A DNA stretch of 64,000 bases from Diadophis punctatus similis (GCA_023053685.1 JALIGW010000003.1:43222496-43286495), one strand, 5' to 3'. Numbered from the stretch's first letter, positions 35,514 to 47,882 are shown. Notes: generated by a model not told the origin, from the sequence alone. A program made the numbers and translations.

Positions 35514-35858
35514 CAGGGGCGGGTTCCTAAATTTTTTACTATCATGCTGTGGGCGTGGCTTATTTTGTGGGTGTGGCTTGCCAGCCATGTGACCGCGCAT
35601 TCGTGGCTTCTCGGACTGCTGAAGGGAGGGGAACTGAGATAGGTCCTGCCTCCCATTCTTTCAGTGTCTCACACGCTCCCTCAGCTTGGACATCTCTGTG
35701 GGGTAGGAAGGCAGCGCATGCGCAGTGCCAGAAACTTTAATTTTTTTTAAAATGGCGGCGCCCAGGCATTGGCAACTGATTGCACCGGTACTGTGACGTC
35801 ACCAGCAGGCCGCTACCGGTGCTATAGAGTGGACCGTACCTGTAGGAACCCACCACTG
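35514..35858. mobile_element. hAT MITE (345 bp) with perfect target duplication
   Basis: Ends CAGGGGCGGGTTCCTA / TAGGAACCCACCACTG and perfect 8-bp duplications ATACAGGT at 35506-35513 and 35859-35866. The interior matches 11675-12227 (TGTGGGCGTGGCTTATTTTG, GACTGCTGAAGGGAGGGGAA, CACCGGTACTGTGAC) but lacks that copy's extra tandem unit. It carries GCGCATGCGC at 35714-35723. Confidence 0.92.
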
Positions 35859-35866
35859 ATACAGGT

Positions 35867-37344
35867 GATACAACAAAAAGAAGGGGAAAAGACCATTGGA
35901 TATAGAAAGTCACTGTTTTAATCCCTGGATTTTTTTTTACAATGGAATCAGATAAAAAACTGGTGCTCATTGGATTGAATATAGAAACTAGATCAGGGAG
36001 GGATAATCTACCATTTGCATGCTGCCTGCAACCCCTGTGCAATCCCCCTCCCCCCTCCCAAATCATGTTAAAAGAGAATCTACACAGCTGCCTGGGGGAA
36101 AATGGCCAATTTTCAGCAGTTTGTTCTTTTTTTTTTTACTCCAAGAATAAGAGCAGGTATGGAAACAAGAAAACTCTGAGAGTCCAGCTATTTTTCATCT
36201 GACTGTCCAACTCTGCTTATAAAAGTAGCCAAGGATGGATTGACAAATGAATAAGTATACTAGTGAATATTTCCCTTTCTCCTCCCAACAATCTAAGGAA
36301 GCACATACATTTGAGATCATTATTGACTTAAACACATAATTCTATGAGCCTCTTGGCTAAGTTAAATGGTCTCCCCAGTCCTAGCCCATAAAAGTAACCA
36401 TTGCACATCAAAATAGTACTTCAACGTTTTTGATTCCCATCTCTTTCTAAACATCCTTAAAAAATATAGTTCTTGGTGACATGTCTTCTAAATGCACTGA
36501 TGCTACACAACATTGTTATCTAACTGGTGCTATATTTGCAATAGTGAACATTTCTAAAAATGTTACCGTTATTCATTGTAATTTCTCTTGCTCTCCCTAA
36601 CCTAAAATTGATTTCCAATTAAAATTTGACAGTTTGAAAAAAATGGGGAAAAGTGCCAATATGCATTATAATCAATAGTACATCTCTCACAGATAAATAA
36701 CCACAATTCATTAGCTGAAAAAGCTTAATTCCATTTAAGCAAACTATCATAACATAACAGGCATCCATACAGCACTATTTGACATTTAAACCTTATATTT
36801 CCACAGATCTTAGTTATTTGAAATAGGTAGAAAAAACAAAGATTTTAGAGGCAGGAAGTACTAGGTTCATGGTCTTAGTAATCTGAGCAGTAATCGGTGA
36901 TGAAAACAGCCCCAATTTTTAACCATCAGATGTGGATTATGTGAGCTATTGATATCCCAATCTGTACTGAAAGTATCCATCTATGTTTGGCTACATTTTA
37001 CAAATCACATCACACTATTTGCAGATGAAACATGCTTTGGCATTGGGATGTTCAGAGCCCTTAGCTGGCATACCTCTGGCTACTGCACAATAAATAAAAC
37101 CTCTCAGTCAATCTGTCTTTTCTACTGAAATTATTATTAGATAGGGCGGAGTGCAACTGTTCTAATGAAATGTTTTGGCTGGCTGCACAGCAAATATATT
37201 CATTTAATAGCCCCATTATTCCTCCTCTGCAACCAGCCAAATTTTCTATTGTCTCTTACACTCTTTTGCATTTGAAGTCCTCATTTTTTTTCTCTTAATG
37301 CAGAACGATTTTGCTTGTTCAAAGCACAGCTCCAAATGAACAAT
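35867..37344. other. Unique AT-rich non-coding sequence
   Basis: About 1.5 kb without a recognised element. Confidence 0.5.
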
Positions 37345-37460
37345 CCAAGCTTTCATTTATTTATCTATTCCATTTGTATAGCCGCCCATCTCAATCAATG
37401 ACTCTGGGTGGCTTGCAATTTAAAAAATATATTATAATTAAAACAATAAAAACATTTAAA
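37345..37460 (-). mobile_element. L2-type LINE 3' end
   Basis: (TTTA)-like start, then TTTGTATAGCCGCCCATCTC, GACTCTGGGTGGCTTGCAAT and an A-rich stretch, the reverse complement of the L2 3' hairpin seen at 54060-54110. Confidence 0.75.
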
Positions 37461-37524
37461 ACAATGATTCCCTTCCTTAATTGCAGAATGGTTTTTTCAG
37501 AGATCTAGATTCAAAAAGCAAAGC

Positions 37525-38172
37525 CTATTTTAGGCTGCTTCTGGGCATGTATAGAGTACCTGTTGGGAGCAAAGAAGTATTGGTGTAAAATAAGGAATTG
37601 GATGGAGGAGATCACAGGACAAAAAATAGAAACTAAACCAGAACTATTCCTTCTTGGTATCCTGAAGGCGAAAATGGACAAGGAAATTCAATATATAATA
37701 ATGCATATACTGACAGCCCCTAGAATTATTCTAGCACAAAGCTGGAAACAGGCTGATTGCCCGCCAGATGTAAAAATTATTAGCAAAATATTGGAATGCC
37801 CCGAAATGGACAAATTGACAATGGAACTAAATGAAAGAGATGAATCAGAATATTACAAAGTCTGGAGTAGATGGTACACCTGGTTAGAAAATAGAAAGAA
37901 GAATTAGATAATAATATATGAATACCTATATGTATGGGATGTGAGAGAATGTACTAAAAACCTATATGTGTGTAAATAGCGTAAATAGTAATGTAATAAC
38001 AGAATAGAATATATTAAGAAATTAGATTTGTGATAGAACTTAATGGGTATTCATGTTACCGGTACAAAGTTGCTGTAATGATGAAAATTGTTTGTGTGTT
38101 TTAGGTGTTTTTGTGTTGTGTGTTTGTTTTTAATGTTGAAAATACTCAATAAAAACTATTTTATTAAAAAAA
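37525..38172 (+). mobile_element. 5'-truncated L1 LINE
   Basis: Contains the last 114 codons of ORF2 plus a 3' UTR of about 260 bp ending AATACTCAATAAAAAC and an A-rich tail. The flanks AACAATGATTCCCTTCCTT (37460) and AACCAATGATGCCTTTTCCTT (38171) are similar and may include an imperfect target duplication. Confidence 0.75.
37563..37907 (+). pseudogene. L1 ORF2 C-terminal fragment
   Basis: About 114 residues including KKYWCKIRNWMEEI, LFLLGIL, then IMHILTAPRIILAQSWK and CPEMDKLTMEL, all hallmarks of the L1 ORF2 C-terminus. The first codon is TTG and the frame continues upstream without a real start, so this is the truncated end of a longer protein. The region lies beyond the reverse transcriptase; no catalytic residue is present. 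Compared with the copy at 542-730 it is longer and without stops. Confidence 0.8.
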
Positions 38173-38279
38173 CCAATGATGCCTTTTCCTTGGTTTTTGG
38201 GGCTGTCAATCGCATCTAACGATGAGCAATCTTGGGAAAAGATGCATTTTGCTTAAAATGTACCTAACAGATTTACAGG

Positions 38280-38660
38280 TTAACGGAGTTGGAAGGGAGC
38301 TTGTAGGTCATCCAGTCCAACCCTCCACCCAAGCAGGAGGCCCTATACCATTTCTGAGAGATGGCAATCCAGTCTCTTCTTGAAAGCTTCCAGTGATGAA
38401 GCTCCCACAACTTCAGAAGGCAAGCTGTTCCATTGGTTGATTGCTCTCACTGTCAGAAAGTATCTCCTTATTTCCAGGTTGAATCTCTCCTTGTTCAGTT
38501 TCCATCCATTATTCCTTATCTGGCCTTCAGGTGCTTTGGAAAATAACTTGACCCTCTCCTCTCTGTGGCAGCCCCTCAAATATTGGAACACTGCTATGAT
38601 GTCTCCCCTGGTCCTTCTCTTCACTAGACTAGCCATGCCCAGTTCCTGCAATACACACCA
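38280..38660 (-). mobile_element. CR1 LINE 3' fragment
   Basis: The minus strand encodes SLVKRRTRGDIIAVFQYLRG, KLFSKAPEGQIRNNGWKLNK and LWNSLP-like NQWNSLPSEVVGAS with few interruptions, followed by a 3' UTR with GGTTGGACTGGATGACC. It parallels codons of the 15-kb CR1 copy. Confidence 0.88.
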
Positions 38661-38716
38661 ATATGCCACCCAGACTCCACTGGGAGTCAGGTGCATATAA
38701 ATTTAATTTATTATGG
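38660..38716 (+). mobile_element. L2-type LINE 3' tip
   Basis: TATGCCACCCAGACTCCACT, GGGAGTCAGGTGCATATAAA and TTTAATTTATTA correspond to the L2-type 3' hairpin and tail. It abuts the CR1 fragment, which probably inserted into it. Confidence 0.55.
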
Positions 38717-40495
38717 TTGGTTGCCCATTCATCCAGATGTTTAGACTAGATGTGGCACTTTTGTTCACCCATCAAGTTCTTCCCAAAGACTTGGGATATA
38801 GAGATACTGGTTGATGTGTTAAAAATATTGTCGCAGGATGTAACCTGTCTTAAGTAAAGCTGCATTTTGCAATTAACTGTTGGTAATTTTTTTCAATGCT
38901 GATGGTGTTTAAGTAGTGTATATGCTGTTCAAAAAATTCATTCACTGATGATGTACTCAAATGCAGTCTCTGAGCAGGATATAGAACTTATTCTGCAAAC
39001 ATTGTGTTCAATGCAGACAATATAGAGCTAGCTGAACCGATTCAGTGTAATATGAACCTGATGCATAAAGGAATCTGAAAAGTTTATGCTTTCACGTGGT
39101 GTTAAAAATAGACATAACCAGAGAACTTGCTAGATTCCTCAGAACATTTGCCATTAATTAAATAATGTAGCAAAACAAAAATGTTCATAGAAGTGACATA
39201 TGAATTCACATATATACTGATGTATATATTTTAATGCACATGCTTGAATGGTTAACAATGTACAGTATGCATTTTAATTTAATTATTAAAGTTATATGCC
39301 ACCCCTCTCACCACAGACACCAAAGGCAGGCTCTCTCTCTTTTTTTTAAAGTCCAGGAAGTACAAATGTTGAAATAACCTTTTAGAGAACATTTGGAGCA
39401 ATTATGAAATTTAAGTTCAGCAGCACCTAAAGCATATAAATGACAATCTATAGTGCCCAAACTTAGAAATGTCGATCCACCTAGAATAGCACAGCTCTCT
39501 GCCAAGAGGGTGGATGGAAACACTGAGATTTTGAACCATAACAGCCATGCTTGGAAATGCAGCCATAGGAGGAATTTCAAGCTTTGTGGTATTTTACTGC
39601 TAGGTACTTTTTTTTTTAAGCTAAGTTGCAAATGGTTACTGAAAATGTCACTGCCAAAATCAGACTCAAACAGGTTCTACTGGGGATAGTTTTACAATTA
39701 TATCTGCTACCTTAATCCTTGCTGGAAGCAGAGCTTAAGCTGGCAATTCAGTTGTTCTCATCTTTTATTTTTGTCGTAGCAATCCATTCTCAGAAGTTTT
39801 GTCCAATTTGTTGAAAAAAGAATTTGACAATTAATTAGTAGACTCTCCTAAATTCTTTGACCAATTTGTTTTCAGTCATAAAGATGGAGAAGAGACAGAA
39901 ATTTTTTTTTGCAGATAGATGAGAACAGGAGAGTACCTTGATATTTTGATCTCTCTTTGGCAATGGGGGATTCCCAAGATTTGTCACTCAGAATTATCAG
40001 ATTTAAGAAGGCCGAGGTTTGCTGCACCCACTATGGCAGAAAAGATTTTTCACGCATCTGAATTTAGTGTTGATTGCTTACGCTGCTTCACTGCCTACCT
40101 GCCAACATCACTATGATTATCATTATGTGGTCTCAATGTTTAATTCATTTTACTTGGGTTTTGTTTGCTTTTATTTTAATTTTAATGGACTGTCACCCAT
40201 TCTGATATCTTCTGGATAGTCAATGGGCTTAAAATATTTTTAATGAATAAATAATATTTGCTAAATGGTTCCTGAACAAGTAAATGATGCCAGCCTTTGT
40301 TGAAGGTCCTATTATGTTCCAGATGAATACATTTCTGGCTAGGGAGATAAAAGAAATCACCACAGATTTGTTTTCAAGACAAATGGCATAAACTATCTGA
40401 ACTGAAATCTATTGTGTCACAAATAAGAATATAATCCTCAGAGTGTGCTTCTTAGCTCAAAATATTTATAAAATGTCCTTATTTGAGGAAGTTGC
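38717..40495. other. Unique AT-rich non-coding sequence
   Basis: About 1.8 kb. Possible but unconvincing L2 3' relics lie near 39285-39340 and 40160-40255. No exon-like structure. Confidence 0.45.
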
Positions 40496-40498
40496 AAA

Positions 40499-40499
40499 T

Positions 40500-40532
<33 letters not shown>

Positions 40533-40547
40533 AAGAACAACAACAGT
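40499..40547. repeat. (AAC)n microsatellite
   Basis: About 15 AAC units with AATAAG interruption; not attached to a recognised LINE. Confidence 0.9.
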
Positions 40548-40930
40548 TTTTTGGGAAAGCAGCATTCAAAAAAAATTGGGTGGATTATTTACAAAAAATA
40601 TATTTGAGGAAGCTATATACAAAAACATGTACATTAGTGCTATTCACATTACCAAAATGTATAAATTAGAAAAGGTTGTATAGAAAACTCATTTGGAGAA
40701 ATATGTATGTACAGTATATATGTGTCTGTATGTATGTATCTGACAGGGCTTATATTCCATTAAAATCCCATTAGAATCATAACCAACCCTGAGCAGTGAC
40801 TGTCTCAACTTTTATTTTCTTAATGTATGCTCAAATGTTGCTATAGGCTTATACAGTATGTAGCTTTTCTATACATAGTTCTACTGCAAATCTATGAACA
40901 AAACAAAGAATCCTGAAAGAAGCTGAATTG
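40548..40930. other. Unique non-coding sequence
   Basis: No recognised element. Confidence 0.45.
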
Positions 40931-40931
40931 G

Positions 40932-41002
<71 letters not shown>

Positions 41003-41086
41003 GGGAGGGAGGGAGGGAGGGAGGGAGGGAGGGAGGGAAGGAAGGAAGGAAGGAAGGAAGGAAGGAAGGAAGGAAGGAAGGAAGGA
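40931..41086. repeat. Compound (GAAA)n(GAGG)n(GAAG)n microsatellite
   Basis: About 17 GAAA units, nine GAGG units and 13 GAAG units in clean blocks, entirely purine on the plus strand. Frames through it are low-complexity artefacts. Confidence 0.95.
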
Positions 41087-41855
41087 ATTCTAAATTTAAA
41101 AAGTCTTCAATGTCATCTAGTTGACAGAATACTAGAAACTAGACAACATCTGGATTTTTTTTGCATGATTCATTGATTAGTTTTAAACAGCCAGAAAAGA
41201 AACCCACTAATTATCAATGACCACAATAACAATTAAGAATAATCAGTATTAGAATGTGCACAGATCTACAGTATATATATCAATATCAATCAATCAATCA
41301 ATCAATCAAATGTTAATTGAAAACACTATTCTATAATAGTATTCCTATCCTTTAACTGGAGTCATTGTAAACTGTTCAAAACAACGATCTTAAATACAGA
41401 TACTAAATAGTTCAAGCCAATCAATATCCCAGTAGGATCAACTCCAAGCTACCTGAGTTGAGCTCAACTTTTCCCAGACTAATGTCTCCCAGCTATAATG
41501 GATTTCAGTTCCCATAACTCCAAGCCATCATCTACCATCTACTGTATTCCTTTTCGAAAATCGTCCAATGGAATTGATTGTATTAGCAAAACTTCAAATA
41601 CAAATAAACATTCATCATTTACTTTATTTCCAGTTATCCATTGTGAATGCTACTGCTTCAGTAGACCAAAAGCAACACCAGGGAGGTATCAAACTATAGC
41701 TATAAAAAGTCAGCAGGAAAAAACAAATCCAAAGGAGGGTGACCTTAAACATAGTTTGAGAATGATTAATCATCAGGAGGAGCTGACCATTGGTGGAATA
41801 GGGAAGAGAACATATTAAAAACAATTGCAACCAGCCTGCTTTCCTTTGAGGATCT
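41087..41855. other. Unique non-coding sequence
   Basis: Contains a short (CAAT)n run at 41286-41308. No recognised transposon or exon. Confidence 0.45.
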
Positions 41856-41859
41856 GTAT

Positions 41860-42310
41860 ATTACCTGAACCAGAAAGTAGGGTTGAGAAAGTATCTACAG
41901 ATCCCTCACATCCCTCACATAAAATGTTTCAACTTCTTTCCTCAGGATGCCACTATAGGGCATTGCATGCCAAAACAACTAGACACAAAGTCAGTTTTCC
42001 CCCTGTGCCATCACTCTGCTGAATATCTAATTCCCACAGCACTGTCTTAGGCCTAAAGAGATTTACTGAATTTCTATTAACCTTCTCATCTTCTCATGTT
42101 TCTCATCTTCTCATTTCTCAACCTTCTCATCTTCTCATCTTTCTTACTATCTCCTCCTCCTATTGATATCTTACGATTTATCACTTCTTGTTTGTATCTT
42201 ATGGTTAATGTTGTTTGTATGTACACTGAGAGCTTATGCACTGGAAACAAATTCCTTGTGTGTCCAATCACACTTGGCCAATAAAGAATTCTAGTATTCT
42301 ACTAAAGAAT
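41860..42310 (+). mobile_element. Rex1-like LINE 3' fragment
   Basis: Plus-strand coding remnants (DPSHPSHKMFQLLSSG, RALHAKTTRHKVSFPP) continue into the 3' UTR with TGTACACTGAGAGCTTATGC, CCAATCACACTTGGCCAATA and AAGAATTCT units. This third copy lies opposite in orientation to those at 24.5 and 27.4 kb and has a degenerate TATTCTACTAAAGAATTC tail. Confidence 0.85.
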
Positions 42311-43960
42311 TCTACTAAATATAGTGGGACCGGAAGCGTATGTCCTCCACTCTGTGTTTCCTGCATTCCCACCCACCCCCCACTGTTTTTCAACATACTC
42401 TGTTTGATATCACTCCCATGCATTTTTAAGGATGGCTCTAAAAATAGTGATATAATTCATTTCTCATCTTGTTAAACCTCCGGATTTACACAAATCAGTG
42501 GAATCTGTTGTGAGGCTTAGAAAAGATCTTCTGATTAGGTTTTCTAAAACTGACCACTATTCTATTTATGAACCTTCAGAGCACAAAGCATATGATCAGC
42601 ACTTTAAGCTAATCCCGTTGGTTAGCTTACACAAAGAACAGAAGGGGTGGCTTTATCATGTTCAGTATTTCGAGAAGGGCTGGATAGAAATGCTATTACC
42701 AAGACAAATAAAGCTTGATATTTACAGTAAAACCAAGCAATAGAACTGAGCAGCAAAATACCAGGATTAAAAAAAACAGAAGGCAAACTTAAATTCAAGT
42801 CATCCTAAGAAAAATTAGCAATTCTCACTCCACTTGGCTCTCTCTGTCTTATTTTAATGTTTAATTTTAAAAAAATCTTATTCCTGTGAATTTCATGCAT
42901 GTGTAAAATTGAACTCAGGCTTAGTCTCAGAATAGATCTATTGAGATCAGTGAATTTAAAGCTACCAGTGAGTAATTTCCTGTTGATTCCAATATATCTG
43001 CAAAAATAGATACACACAACTCACAATGTGCAGTTAAGAGACCCAAAGGTTATTGTTTTTTTTTATACCACTAGCTGAACTATTGCTAGCATGAAAAACA
43101 TTTTGTTTTTAGTGAACCTATGATTCTGTTTCCTATTTCTCCTAAGATTTCAATCACTTGCACTTGATCTTAGTTTTACTCCCTTGTTTCAGATGCTATC
43201 ACTGTCCTTGGCTCACCAGTAGAAGCCAGTACGTCAGTACCCTGCCCATCTGACATTAAAAATATTTAAGATAAGAGCTGTGCACTCAATGCAAACATAT
43301 GTTTTCTTGTTTTTACTAAATGTTTGGATTCACACAATTAGCAATCACAGCTAGTATTTCACATCTAGTATTGTCTTTTGATTTATTTATTCAGGTATTT
43401 TGAATTTCCAAAGGAATAAAATAATAGATAGTCTTTCATGTCTTATCAACTTGAGACTTTTAAATGTAAAAAAAAAATATGAACATTTCAATTACATCTG
43501 TTTACAGGAAAGATTGCAAAAACGCTATGCTTCAACACTCACCAAATCCATATTGTTTCAATTCTAGCCTTTGGCATCGGGTCTTGTCAAAATGTTCAGA
43601 CAAATACAGACTAGAAATCTGTGATTCGTTTCACCAAACATGAGGTTCAAATCAACTAATTCATAGAGGCTTGAGGTCATATTTGCATTTCAAAACCATT
43701 TGGACTTTAAGATTAGGATATCATTTTACTATTCCCCAACACCTTGAAATGAAAGGGCTATATGCAAATAAAACAGCTAAATGAAACTTGCTCTGATTTC
43801 AGAGTGGTTCTTAGAAAATGTATCTTCAATGAAATTCCTCCAATAGAACAAGTAAGTTTTAAAAATTATGAATTTTCTCGTGCTGCCTCTTGTATAATTC
43901 ATTCAAAAATAAATGGGACATTTTAGCAGCAGCAGTATCTACCTGATGCTAGCTAAGACA
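42311..43960. other. Unique AT-rich non-coding sequence
   Basis: About 1.65 kb. An 81-codon frame (42498-42743, plus) has no recognised motif. Confidence 0.5.
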
Positions 43961-43964
43961 TTTA

Positions 43965-44215
43965 GAATAAAATGCATACTCCAAAATGTATTCAAGGTCT
44001 TGTCCTGGAGAGAAGTGAAAGGACAGTGGACCAAAAAGAAGATCTTCTCCACATTATGGAACTTACTGCTCCAAAAAGTATAGTTAGCCCTCTTTCTTCT
44101 TGCATTCAAAAAGTTGCTGAAAGCCTTCCTTTTTAACATACCGAAACAATGTTGGGCTCCGTATAACATATTTTATTGTTTTTCAGTTGTATGAATGAAA
44201 GCAACTGGGATCTCT
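43965..44215 (+). pseudogene. Decayed L2-type LINE C-terminal fragment
   Basis: The plus strand translates to LWNLLLQKV, then LALFLLAFKKLLKAFLFN, parallel to LWNQLPPEIRTIPTLLAFRKAIKTWLF in the 54-kb frame. Internal stops mark it as a relic. Confidence 0.6.
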
Positions 44216-44282
44216 CTTTTATATGATGTTATATTGTATTATATTGATTTCTTAAAGTTTTGTGGTGTAGAATTGTTGTAAT

Positions 44283-44570
44283 CTTGAGAGGATGCCACAG
44301 AGAGGAGGGGGTCAGGCTGTTCTCTATGGCACCAGAAAGCCAAACAAGGAATAATGGATGGAAGCTGACCAAGGAAAGATTCAACCTGGAAGTGAAGAGA
44401 AACTTTCTGACAGTGGGAGCGATCAACCAGTGGAACAGCTTGCCAGCGGAGGTTGTGAGAGCCCCAACACTTGAGACCTTCAAGGGGAGACTGCCATCTG
44501 TCTCAAATGGTGTAGGAACTCCTGCTTGAGGGGGTTGAGCTAGATGACCTACAAGGTCCCTTCCAACTCT
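44283..44570 (+). mobile_element. CR1 LINE 3' fragment
   Basis: Encodes RGCHREEGVRLFSMAPES, RNNGWKLTKERFNLEVKRN and NQWNSLPAEVVRAPTLETFK, then a 3' UTR with GAGCTAGATGACCTACAAGG and a short AATAATAAAT tail. It lies directly against the L2 relic upstream. Confidence 0.88.
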
Positions 44571-45128
44571 AATAATAAATCTAATATGTAAATAAATATC
44601 CAAGTTCATGACTTTTCAGAAAATACTAAGGATTTAAACAAAATCTTCTATGAATTTCTGTGGGGATAAATTAAAAGATTCACTAAAACAAACTGCATCA
44701 AACTGGTCTAAATGTGTGGTTTTTCAACAATAAGATAAAAAATTCTAAACAAACAAACAAAAACTATATGCAAAAGTTTAGTTTGAAAAAGTTAGGCATT
44801 ATCTTCCCTATATATTGTGTATCAGGAGTCGTGGCATTTTAAAATGGACATATTAAGAATATTATGTTAAAAAGGAAAACTTACATTGGGGAAATTTATA
44901 ATAAAAACCCCAAGGAAATTTATATTAAAAATTTTTAATACATTGGGGGCATGTACCTGTATTATAATAAGCTGCATAGAAAAGTTGCACGGAGTACAGA
45001 ATATGAATGACCACAATACGTGCATCTTTAACAGATATTTTCTAGAGGGGAAAAAAGATTGAACTGAATTTTGCCTTACTAACCGAGATAGTAAAAATGG
45101 ACCATATTTACACTGACCCATTGGCATG
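44571..45128. other. Unique AT-rich non-coding sequence
   Basis: Contains a partial tandem duplication of GGAAATTTATA(A/T)TAAAA near 44890-44930; otherwise nothing recognised. Confidence 0.45.
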
Positions 45129-45129
45129 C

Positions 45130-45600
45130 TTGAGAGCCAGACTGACCGAATGGTTAAGGCATCAGGCTAAAAACTAGGAGACTATGAATTGTAATCCTAC
45201 CTTAATAGCACTTAGCACTTAGACTTATATACCGCTTCATAGTGCTTTACAGCCCTCTCTAAGCGGTTTACAGAGTTCAGCATATTGCCCCCAACAATCT
45301 GGATCCTCATTTTACCGACCTCAGAAGGCTGGAAGGCTGAGTCAACCTTGAGCCGGTGAGATTTGAACAGCTGAACTGCTGAACTAGTCAGCTGAAGTAG
45401 GTTGCAGTGCTGCTTTTAACCATTACGCCACCTCGGCTCCTAAGCACAAAGCCAGCTGGTGACCTTGTGTCAATCACTTTTTTTCTCAGCCCAAGGAAGG
45501 AGCCAATGGCAAGCCAGTTCTGAAAAACCTTGCAAGAAAAGTGTCATGACTTTTCCAGGCGGTCTTTGAGAATATTGGACATGATTGAACAGAAGAGAAC
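45130..45600 (+). mobile_element. tRNA-derived SINE split by another SINE
   Basis: GAGAGCCAGACTGACCGAAT then GGTTAAGGCATCAGGCTAA and an altered B box start a second SINE type. It resumes after the insertion with AAGCCAGCTGGTGACCTTG, GTCAATCACT, TCTCAGCCCA and GCAAGCCAGT. Its 3' half recurs separately at 51205-51375. Confidence 0.7.
45208..45440 (-). mobile_element. Sauria-type SINE inserted in another SINE
   Basis: On the minus strand: A box GGTGGCGTAATGGTTAAAAG, B box GTTCAAATCTCACC, CTCAAGGTTGACTCAGCC, GTAAACCGCTTAGAGAGGGC and the tail TAAGTGCTAAGTGCTATT. It interrupts the outer SINE between CTTAATAGCA and TAAGCAC. Confidence 0.88.
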
Positions 45601-46578
45601 AAAAGGGTATGCTTGGTATGAAGTATCCTTTTTGGTATGAAATAAGACTATGATCTGTGAGATTGGATATCTTGTTTCTGAGGTTGTCTCTAAATCATTG
45701 TATTTTCATTAAGCTGTCTTGTCTCTATTAGATGCTCCAATGTCAAAGGGTGCATGACATCAACTCACAAAGACATTTATCTTACAACTACCTTTGTTAG
45801 AATTATTGGTGGCCTTTAAAGGTAGCAACAAGCAGCAGAATAATACCCCTGATTAGAAATTAGATTAAAATGCAAATATTAATTTCAGATATATCTCAAG
45901 GTCATGATGATGATTATAAAACCATGAATTGAACTTATGACCCTGATTAAAATGTGTTGCAAAATTAATATACAAAATTCTCATTGGAAACCATCATCTT
46001 CAGCATCAGGAGCTGGCATGATAGCCAAGTGAGTAGGATTTGGCAAAAGTTGCTAGTAAAGCAGCAACCAATTTCTCCTCTACCATAATGGGTGTACAGA
46101 CTTGCGTGGCACCACGGAAACCCGAGGAAGGTTTCATTTGGATCCAGATCTCATAAGAAATATAAGATTTTCATCAGAGACCATTTAATTTCTAGAGGAT
46201 GTTAGTTGAAAAAGGACAATTTTTGCCTATATTCTTTTTCTGGAAAGTTTATTGCATACAGCTGGCAATAAATATCGAGATGATCTGTCAAAAAGCATAG
46301 GGTTTATCAAAAGCACCTTTAAAAGCTATAGAGAAGAAAGAATTTTGGCAAACTCTTATGCAGGAGCTGAAAAAAGCTGCGCATGCTGAAATTTTCTTGA
46401 TTTTAACTTTTGTTATTACATTTGTTAAACATTGGGAAGCATTGTAGTGTCTTTCTCACCTTTGTTTTCACAATATTTCTGCTATCCCCACCCAAATTTG
46501 TTGTGTTTAGGTCAGTTAAGAAATGCTACTGCAATATTTTCAGCCTTTCAGGTAGCAAAAATGGTTACAGCAGCCAGA
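45601..46578. other. Unique non-coding sequence
   Basis: About 1 kb with no recognised element. Confidence 0.45.
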
Positions 46579-46580
46579 TA

Positions 46581-46958
46581 TAGATAATCCTCGGTTCTAA
46601 GTCATGGTGGTCATAAGTCAAGTCAATCTGATTTTATGACAATTTTTACTGCCGTCATTAAGCAACTCACACTGCTGTTATGCTAATCATATTATTATCG
46701 AGCCAATCCGGTTTCCTTGAATTGATTTTGCTTGTCAGAAGCCAGCTGGGAAGTTTGCAAATTGTGATCACATGACCGCAAGACACTGCAGCCATCATAA
46801 ATGCAAATCAGCGAAGAAGCACCCAAATTGTGATCCTGTGACCACAGGGATGGGAGTGACAATCAAAAGCGTGAGTACAAGTTGTGAGTCACTTTTTGCG
46901 AGGCTGTCGTAACTTTGAGCTATCATTAAGTTAATGGTCATAAGTCAAGCGCTACCTG
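46581..46958. mobile_element. TA-target MITE (378 bp)
   Basis: Left end TAGATAATCCTCGGTTCTAA and right end AAGTCAAGCGCTACCTG are degenerate inverted repeats flanked by TA (46579-46580, 46959-46960). The interior has GATCACATGACCGCAAG and repeated motifs of the type ATCATAAATGCAAAT. It is a common squamate MITE family from memory; TA target suggests Tc1/mariner-type or a similar transposase. Confidence 0.75.
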
Positions 46959-46999
46959 TATAATTTTTCCACTCAAGTGGGAAGAAGCTCCTCTAATCC

Positions 47000-47045
47000 T
47001 GAAAAAAAAACCTAAGCAGGGTAAGACCTGATTAATGGAGCTATA
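47000..47045 (+). repeat. Possible 5S-rRNA-like SINE fragment
   Basis: AACCTAAGCAGGGTAAGACC then TGATTAATGGAG resembles the 5S-derived segment at 17980. Short, so only suggestive. Confidence 0.35.
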
Positions 47046-47595
47046 TACACTTTGAAAGTAATTTGGAAGAAATGCTTTGACCTTTGTGCAGGTACCTCTG
47101 CTATTCATAAAAGCAATCTGGCTTCTTTAACATTTTTGTGAGAGGCTGAAAAAAGGGGCCATGGCTTTACATCATCCAGTTACTTAAAGTTAATATAGCT
47201 TTTAAAGCAGCATCACCTTTTTTCACAGGCTTTTGTGGAAGTCTGAAAAAGGTCAGGCCACTTTAATGAATGGCAAAGAAGTGCTGTTTTACACAAGACC
47301 TAAAGAATGAGCTGTCATCATTCCCAAGGCAGGCATAACCTTACCGCATGGGACTTGGTTGGGAAAAAGTCCCATAGACTGGAAAGTTTTTAAAAAAAGA
47401 AACATTCTGGAATAGTAAAGACAATAGTAAAGCAATTCCATATTGTTGACCAAAACAAGGAGAGGAAAATGAACTCGGTGACTGTCCTCAAATAAGGGAG
47501 TTACTCCTATCACTGGACCATAGGAAGGGGACAGCCTGAGAAAGAATTAGTAGTTGAACCATTTATTCACCTCACTGTTTCCCATAGTTTCCTTA
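47046..47595. other. Unique non-coding sequence
   Basis: No recognised element. Confidence 0.45.
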
Positions 47596-47597
47596 AA

Positions 47598-47705
47598 GTT
47601 GGCTACTTTAAGACTTGTGGATTTCAACTCCCAGAATTCTCAAGTGGCTGGCTAGGGAATTCTGGAAGTTGAAATCCACAAATAGTAAAGTTGCCAAGGT
47701 TGGGC
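47598..47705. mobile_element. Palindromic MITE
   Basis: GACTTGTGGATTTCAACTCC, CAGAATTC on the left is answered by GAATTCTGG, AAGTTGAAATCCACAAAT on the right, then AAAGTTGCCAAGGTTGGGC. Nearly the whole element is one imperfect hairpin around TGGCTGGCTA. I recall this as a very common squamate repeat; the termini and target duplication are unclear. Confidence 0.7.
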
Positions 47706-47882
47706 ATCCTGCCATAGCACATCCTTTCAAGTAGTTAGTAAATATTGCAATTGTCCTATGAAGCTGATTTATTTTAAGAGTATTTTTTATTTCTCTTAAT
47801 CCTTGTATTTAACAGTCCACTCACCAAGAAATATCATTATTTTTTCAATGCCACCTCTTCCTCTTGCACAAAACCCCCCATA

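Noticed and set aside
21437..37220. Similar strings GCAAATATAATCATTT (21449) and GCAAATATATTCATTT (37190)
   Set aside because: The likeness is confined to a short AT-rich string; it does not extend enough to call a repeat.
40160..40255. Another L2-type 3' end
   Set aside because: T-rich sequence and AATAAATAAT end fit loosely but the GCCGCCC hairpin is not recognisable.
40928..41176. Glu/Lys/Gly-rich open frame
   Set aside because: Product of the GAAA/GAGG/GAAG microsatellite.
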